Below the pieces are notes generated by a model. That model saw only the letters and a program-made list of their open reading frames with translations. It ran no database searches and was not told where the DNA came from. Of a stretch of DNA of 64,000 nucleotides, positions 59,406 to 64,000 are shown in pieces. Every line of letters begins with the position of its first letter. Positions within the stretch are counted from its first letter, which is position 1. Made by a program: the position numbers and the translations under genes. Source of the stretch: Chrysoperla carnea (Eukaryota > Arthropoda > Insecta > Neuroptera > Chrysopidae); contig NC_058337.1 of NCBI RefSeq assembly GCF_905475395.1, forward strand, positions 91,072,368 to 91,136,367, in the 5' to 3' direction.

Positions 59406-59530
59406 TCATACATACAGCCATACAGACACCTTCGCGAAAGTAGTCAGGGAAGCTTCCTGACACCTTAAAACGTCGAGATCTGATGAAAACTCGATTTTGG
59501 CAAAACGGGGTGAAAACAATAACTTCCCTA
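59406..59530 (+). repeat. unclassified interspersed repeat, right part
   Basis: TACAGACACCTTCGCGAAAG, AAAACGTCGAGATCTGATGA, AACTCGATTTTGGCAAAACG and GGGTGAAAACAATAACTTCC follow a layout common to insect repeats with an internal CA/CATA tract. Together with 53270-54056 it is the pre-insertion target repeat. Confidence 0.55.
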
Positions 59531-59689
59531 TTTTCAAATATTTTATGCTATGTTATAATAAATATTCTAATGAAACCAAACGTAATGTACTCATATATTG
59601 GGTTGACTACTAAATCAGAAGTATGTCTTTTTTAAACTAATGCTACAATTATTAGTATTTCATGTAATTATTTCATACAGTAACAGCTA

Positions 59690-59870
59690 AAAGCAGCAAT
59701 AAAATTAAATTCTTTAAAGAGTCAAACAAGTATTTGACTTCTAAAATTAATACCTTAAATTTTTAGATAAATAACTTGTAAATAAGAAAAGTAAGCCCTA
59801 CATTTATAATGTACCAAGGTACGAAAGAAATATAGTTCCTACCGGGTTTAAAGACTTAGAAATAATTTTA
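59690..59870. repeat. diverged relative of the hairpin repeat
   Basis: CAAACAAGTATTTGAC, AGTAAGCCCTACATTTATAA, TGTACCAAGGTACGAAAG and ATATAGTTCCTACCGGGT resemble 49888-49960 plus the inner end of the 50278-50550 arm (ATATAATTCCTACTGGGTGT). It has no large inverted arm of its own, so the hairpin seems to be built on a repeat family. Confidence 0.55.
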
Positions 59871-59879
59871 TCAATTAGT

Positions 59880-61480
59880 TTTTGAAATATTGATGTCAAC
59901 GAATATAAAAGTGCTAATGTACAAAAACAATGCTTATTGGTTAAATATAAACATCTTATCCAATAGCGATTAATTAAATTAAAGTAGTCACTAGGTCTGT
60001 ACTTAGTAGAGACACAATATAGAAACAACAGACGTAGAGATAAAACAAAATAAAATTAAAAAAATTGCACATCTCAAAATGCATCATCATATGTTGTGTA
60101 TTGTCCACAATACGTCTTCTACACTAGCTATTCTGGGACATGACCCTTGACCTGTACGAACGTAACCCATCCATCCATACAATTATACACTCGGGGACAG
60201 TTGCCTACATATGTTTTCTGTCTAGATCGACCAAATGCCATGTTTTGGTTATCCTATTAGATTTTACGAAATTTAATTGTTTTCTTTTATTTCATTTTCC
60301 ATATGGAATAATTAATGTACACTTTCCGTGATATTCATGTACGAATAATTCATGTACGTCTAAAGTTCAAGCAGAGATATTGGATCATCATGGAGAGATG
60401 AAGCTTTAACGCAATTCATACAGTTTAAGTCATAAAGACAGTGTCATAAATACTCGTAGGATGCCATGATGGGATACTTAGAGAAAAGAGTGAAATATGA
60501 GAAACTAGCTCAACCTGTGCCTAGTGCTCGATTAATGCATGGGCACAACTGGGCATAAGCTCAGGGCCCCGAATATTCTGGGGGCCCTCAATAATCAAAT
60601 GAAAAAAAATGTGGAAAAAAATCAATCAGCAAATGGTTGATGGAATAAGCGAGCATGCGATCTTCAATCGTAGATCTCCAAAACTATACAGTTCAGGGTA
60701 AATAGAAAGTAAAATTTACTATAAAAATCAGATGGTCAAAATAGTTAAAGAAATTTTTGCCCTTACATGGAGCCCCTATGATTTCCGGTCCAGAGTCCCT
60801 CTAATGTTTACAATGTACAACCAAGTCCTTAAACCAGTCTGGAGCATAACTGACTAACACTTATGGAGCATAACTGACTTTCATGAATGGGCCAATCTAG
60901 AAGTCAAAAGACCTAAACTTGCCAACATGTAATTTTTTTTAATGACTACCACATTTTTTATGTAATTGTCTGGGAAATTAAGACAAATATTCCTGTTTGG
61001 TATAGCTACCTATACCTTTACAACAATGTCAAATGGCCAACCTTGACAACCTTCTCATGTACACATGATGTGGCTATAGTTGAATAAGGTATATATAACA
61101 ATCATATAAATAATAATAATATTAATAATTATATAGTTTTATCAAATTAGTCAGTCTAAATATAGATTATTTAATGCTTATCACTTCAATACTAATTTAT
61201 ATTACTATTTTTATAATTAATTTATCTCTGTTTAATGTTTTATTATTATATAGGACTGAGAGCACACTGACCATGATAGTTAATTTAGCATTTTTCGAAG
61301 TAATTGTGAACTACATCAAAATCTTTCTGTAGTGATCCCAGAGACACTATCAGATCGATATATGATTAGCTATTATAAAAAAAAGTCTATAAAGCACATA
61401 AAGGAAGTTGGTTGATCAGAGCCATTTTCCACCCCATCATACTTTGGAAAAAAATTTTGATTCTTAATTATTATTAAACT
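59880..61480. other. intergenic, nothing firmly recognised
   Basis: A GC-rich spot at 60563-60588 (CAGGGCCCCGAATATTCTGG and GGGCCCT) resembles the GGGGGCCCC interior of the hAT element at 45003 and may be a relic of a relative. No gene supported. Confidence 0.4.
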
Positions 61481-61482
61481 AG

Positions 61483-61910
61483 CTTGATACCCGCCCGTTA
61501 CACTGAGCTTAAAAGTAAAAAACCGCTTTATAGCCTCCACCTTTCTTGATGTGCACAGTTTTCAATTTTGTTAAATGTAAAATAATCATAATTCATTGAG
61601 TATATCAGAAAAGTTGGCCATGAATGGTTTGACATTTACTATTTTAATTTTTTACAGAATCATCATTTTAAACCATAAATTACAGATTTCTGTAAAAATT
61701 TAAAATAGTAAATGTCATATTAAATTTTATGATTTTTATTTATTTTCTAATATATCTTTATAAATTATAGCTCATGTGTTATTCTGAAGGATGAGCAATA
61801 TTGCTGTACAGTTTCATAAAAACCATTCGCTAGTTTTAGCGTGAAAGCGTAACAAACAAACAAACAAACGAAAATGCTTACTTTCGCATTTATAATATAT
61901 GGAGATGCAT
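61483..61910 (+). repeat. widespread insect interspersed repeat (ACTAGCTTGATACCCGC family)
   Basis: Starts ACTAGCTTGATACCCGCCCG and ends AGCGTGAAAGCGTAACAAAC, then AAACAAACAAACG and CTTTCGCATTTATAATATAT. This head and tail are shared by a very common insect repeat; class is unclear from this copy. It contains a perfectly placed hairpin at 61631-61716. The tail matches 51090-51245. Confidence 0.6.
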
Positions 61911-64000
61911 AGAAGTGAATTTTTTTTAATATATAAAATTTATACTGTAAACAATATGGTAAGTTTTAGAAATTATTGCCAAGAAAGAGAGTATTTACCC
62001 CTTTTTATTACATTTTAGTTGTTTTTTGGTTTTTGAATTTTTTTATGAAGCTTGCACTGAATTAAAATAAAAAAATATTCTTATATAAGCTTTGAATTAG
62101 TAGAATCACTGAGAGTGAAAGTTAAAAGGGCAATAATTTCATCATTGCTAAAACTTACTGCATTATTTGCGGAATAAATCACATATAATTTAAAAAAATA
62201 CAGCTATAAGAATACAAATGCATTCAATAATAATTGAAATCAAAACCTCTTTTTCGAGCGAGTGATGGGTTGAAATTGCCTTTATCAATCCACTTCCTTT
62301 CATATGCATCAAGTTAGCTATATTTTACTTGCTTACGTAGATGGCAGGATAAACGGGATTATTTTTTGTAAATACCTGTTCAGATAATTAATGAAACTAA
62401 TATGTATAAATGTATGGATAATTTGGTATGTATAAATGTAAGGATAATAACTCGCCCAGGTAGGATATAAAATTTCTAAAGGTTATTAAATTTTTTGCAA
62501 ATAAAAACGCATGAACATGCGTGTAGCTAGAAGAGTAAGAGTGGGCAAAAGTCCCTATAAATTCGGCAATATATTTTCAAGAGTATTCAAAGGTAAAATT
62601 AATTGTTTATCAAAATATACCCATTGTTTTTGTAACGAAATCGTTGCAATAGAAATTTACATAAAAACATAACAAATATGTTCGAAAATGGCTATTACTC
62701 ACAGTGGCCTCCAATGGTTATTACGAAAAGATTATACAGAAATTTGGAAAAAGTCGGAAAATAGATAAGTTTGGACAATCTAATAAAACTATCTTAATTA
62801 ACAATATTAAATAATATTACCGGGTAAAGTGACTCTGCAATATATCACTGAACAAAAGTTTTTTTATGCTAAAATGTTGTGTAAACAGTTTATATGAATG
62901 TTAGTTATTACATGGTGTATATTTTAAAACTTCAACATTTTTATTTTTTATTTTTTTGGTGGATGGTATCGTATTTGTGGTGTAAATTATAATAAAGTAG
63001 ATAAATTAACATTTTAAATATATATTTGAATTTATTTATTTAAAATGTTTAAAGCAAAATTTTGTTTAATTTATACAAACTAATATTTATTTCTGTACTA
63101 AATATAAAACTAATGGCATTTGTATATAACATACATTGAAAATAGAAACCATACGCTTATCATATTATATTTTGAAAATACAATGTAAACGTACAGAATG
63201 TATCGAATCTGAAATATATTATGTATGCAATAACATAATTTAGATAATGAGTGTTGAATATTACAAGGATGGTTAGCGAAAATGTTATGTTCTTTATACC
63301 AGTTCTAGGAGAATTCATAAAGGACAATTTGGTGATAAACAAAGGTCTACGGAGGAAAAGGCAAAGGCTAAGGTGAGTTAAGTTATCAAAGTTCAAAGAA
63401 AGGGATAGGAGTGTGTTATAAATACGTTTCATGACTCCTTAAACACAATTTATATTACTCACTGGGGATACTAAAATTCGATTTGAAAGATTTTGTACAA
63501 ACAAAATTAAAATTATAAAAGCGGGATACGATTTCCACATTTTGGAGGGGATTAACAGAAGACAAACTTTCATCTTATTCCCTTTACACTTTTTTGTTTC
63601 GAAATTTTATGAATTTTGTGATGGTTGAAGTTGAAAACCTGTGTGTGGGTTAAGTTAATTTCAACAAAGTGCCTATTGGGAGTATCTTACAATCCCCCAA
63701 TTGTAATCTCGAAGCCGCAAACTTTGAAGACTAAAAAGCGAAAATTAGAGGGTGAAAATTGTTCTCAGAATTGAGTGAATGTAAAGAAGGTGTCTTTTGA
63801 TAGTATCTCGTCCCAGGCATTCCTGCCAGCTATCCCATATCAATGGAAAATATTTAATAATAAGAAGCTCTAATGAGGGGAAAATATGATGTAAGTGATG
63901 ATGCATTGAGTTTTGTTGTTCTAAAGTTGTTTTAATAAAAGCTTGAGGTTTGCAAGAGTGAAAAGGGTAAAAAATCCTTATTTTATTTTATTTTTATAAA
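61911..64000. other. intergenic to window end, no gene seen
   Basis: AT-rich. A 90-codon minus-strand frame at 63160-63432 is Phe/Ile/Leu/Tyr-rich, as expected from chance in AT-rich DNA, and is not called. Confidence 0.45.

Noticed and set aside
63160-63432. 90-codon minus-strand frame
   Set aside because: Low-complexity hydrophobic composition expected by chance from AT-rich DNA; no relatives recognised.
1-64000. CRISPR array, bacterial operon or prophage
   Set aside because: Spliced insect genes, poly(A) signals and eukaryotic transposons fill the window; no regularly spaced repeats of CRISPR type were seen.

Overview
This window is AT-rich nuclear DNA from an insect. Genes have short coding exons with consensus GT..AG introns, the intergenic and intronic space is packed with transposon relics, and the recognisable host proteins are insect-type: a clip-domain serine protease homolog, the spindle checkpoint protein MAD2, and the neuregulin-like EGF ligand Vein. 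I cannot name the order or species from sequence alone.

Layout. 1-2072: a possible last exon of an upstream gene, then a copy of an interspersed repeat called 'family R' here. 2073-14698: a direct tandem duplication of a 6307-bp unit (2073-8379 and 8392-14698, separated by 12 AT-rich bases). Each unit carries a complete two-exon clip-domain serine protease homolog of 426 aa whose catalytic serine is replaced by glycine. I saw no difference between the two copies. 14931-15681 (minus): complete three-exon mad2, 207 aa. 15682-23835: intergenic, AT-rich, mostly without recognisable content. About 23.8-40.4 kb (minus): the Ig and EGF part of vein, spread over at least four small exons with introns up to 7.3 kb. 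These introns hold a decayed hAT transposase, a ribosomal protein L7A pseudogene, a decayed retrotransposon RNase H fragment and several inverted-repeat elements. The vein 5' part was not found. 40.4-54 kb: repeats, including further family R copies (one split by a 1044-bp hAT deletion derivative with terminal inverted repeats and an 8-bp near-perfect target duplication) and a 273-bp near-perfect inverted repeat with a 34-nt loop. 54142-59388: a full-length, apparently intact R1-clade non-LTR retrotransposon (ORF1 500 aa, ORF2 992 aa, ATGA overlap, poly-A tail) sitting inside an (AC)n microsatellite. 59.4-64 kb: repeats and unassigned AT-rich DNA.

The host genes do not form a pathway together. 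The SPH is a likely secreted cofactor of the prophenoloxidase/immune protease cascade, MAD2 acts at kinetochores, and Vein is a secreted EGFR ligand. The most unusual items are the unsplit tandem SPH duplication, the intact microsatellite-inserted R1 element, the long hairpin, and a recurring type of inverted-repeat element whose interior holds extra copies of its own terminal motif. Several exons given here are too short to appear as long open frames and were placed by splice sites and reading phase.
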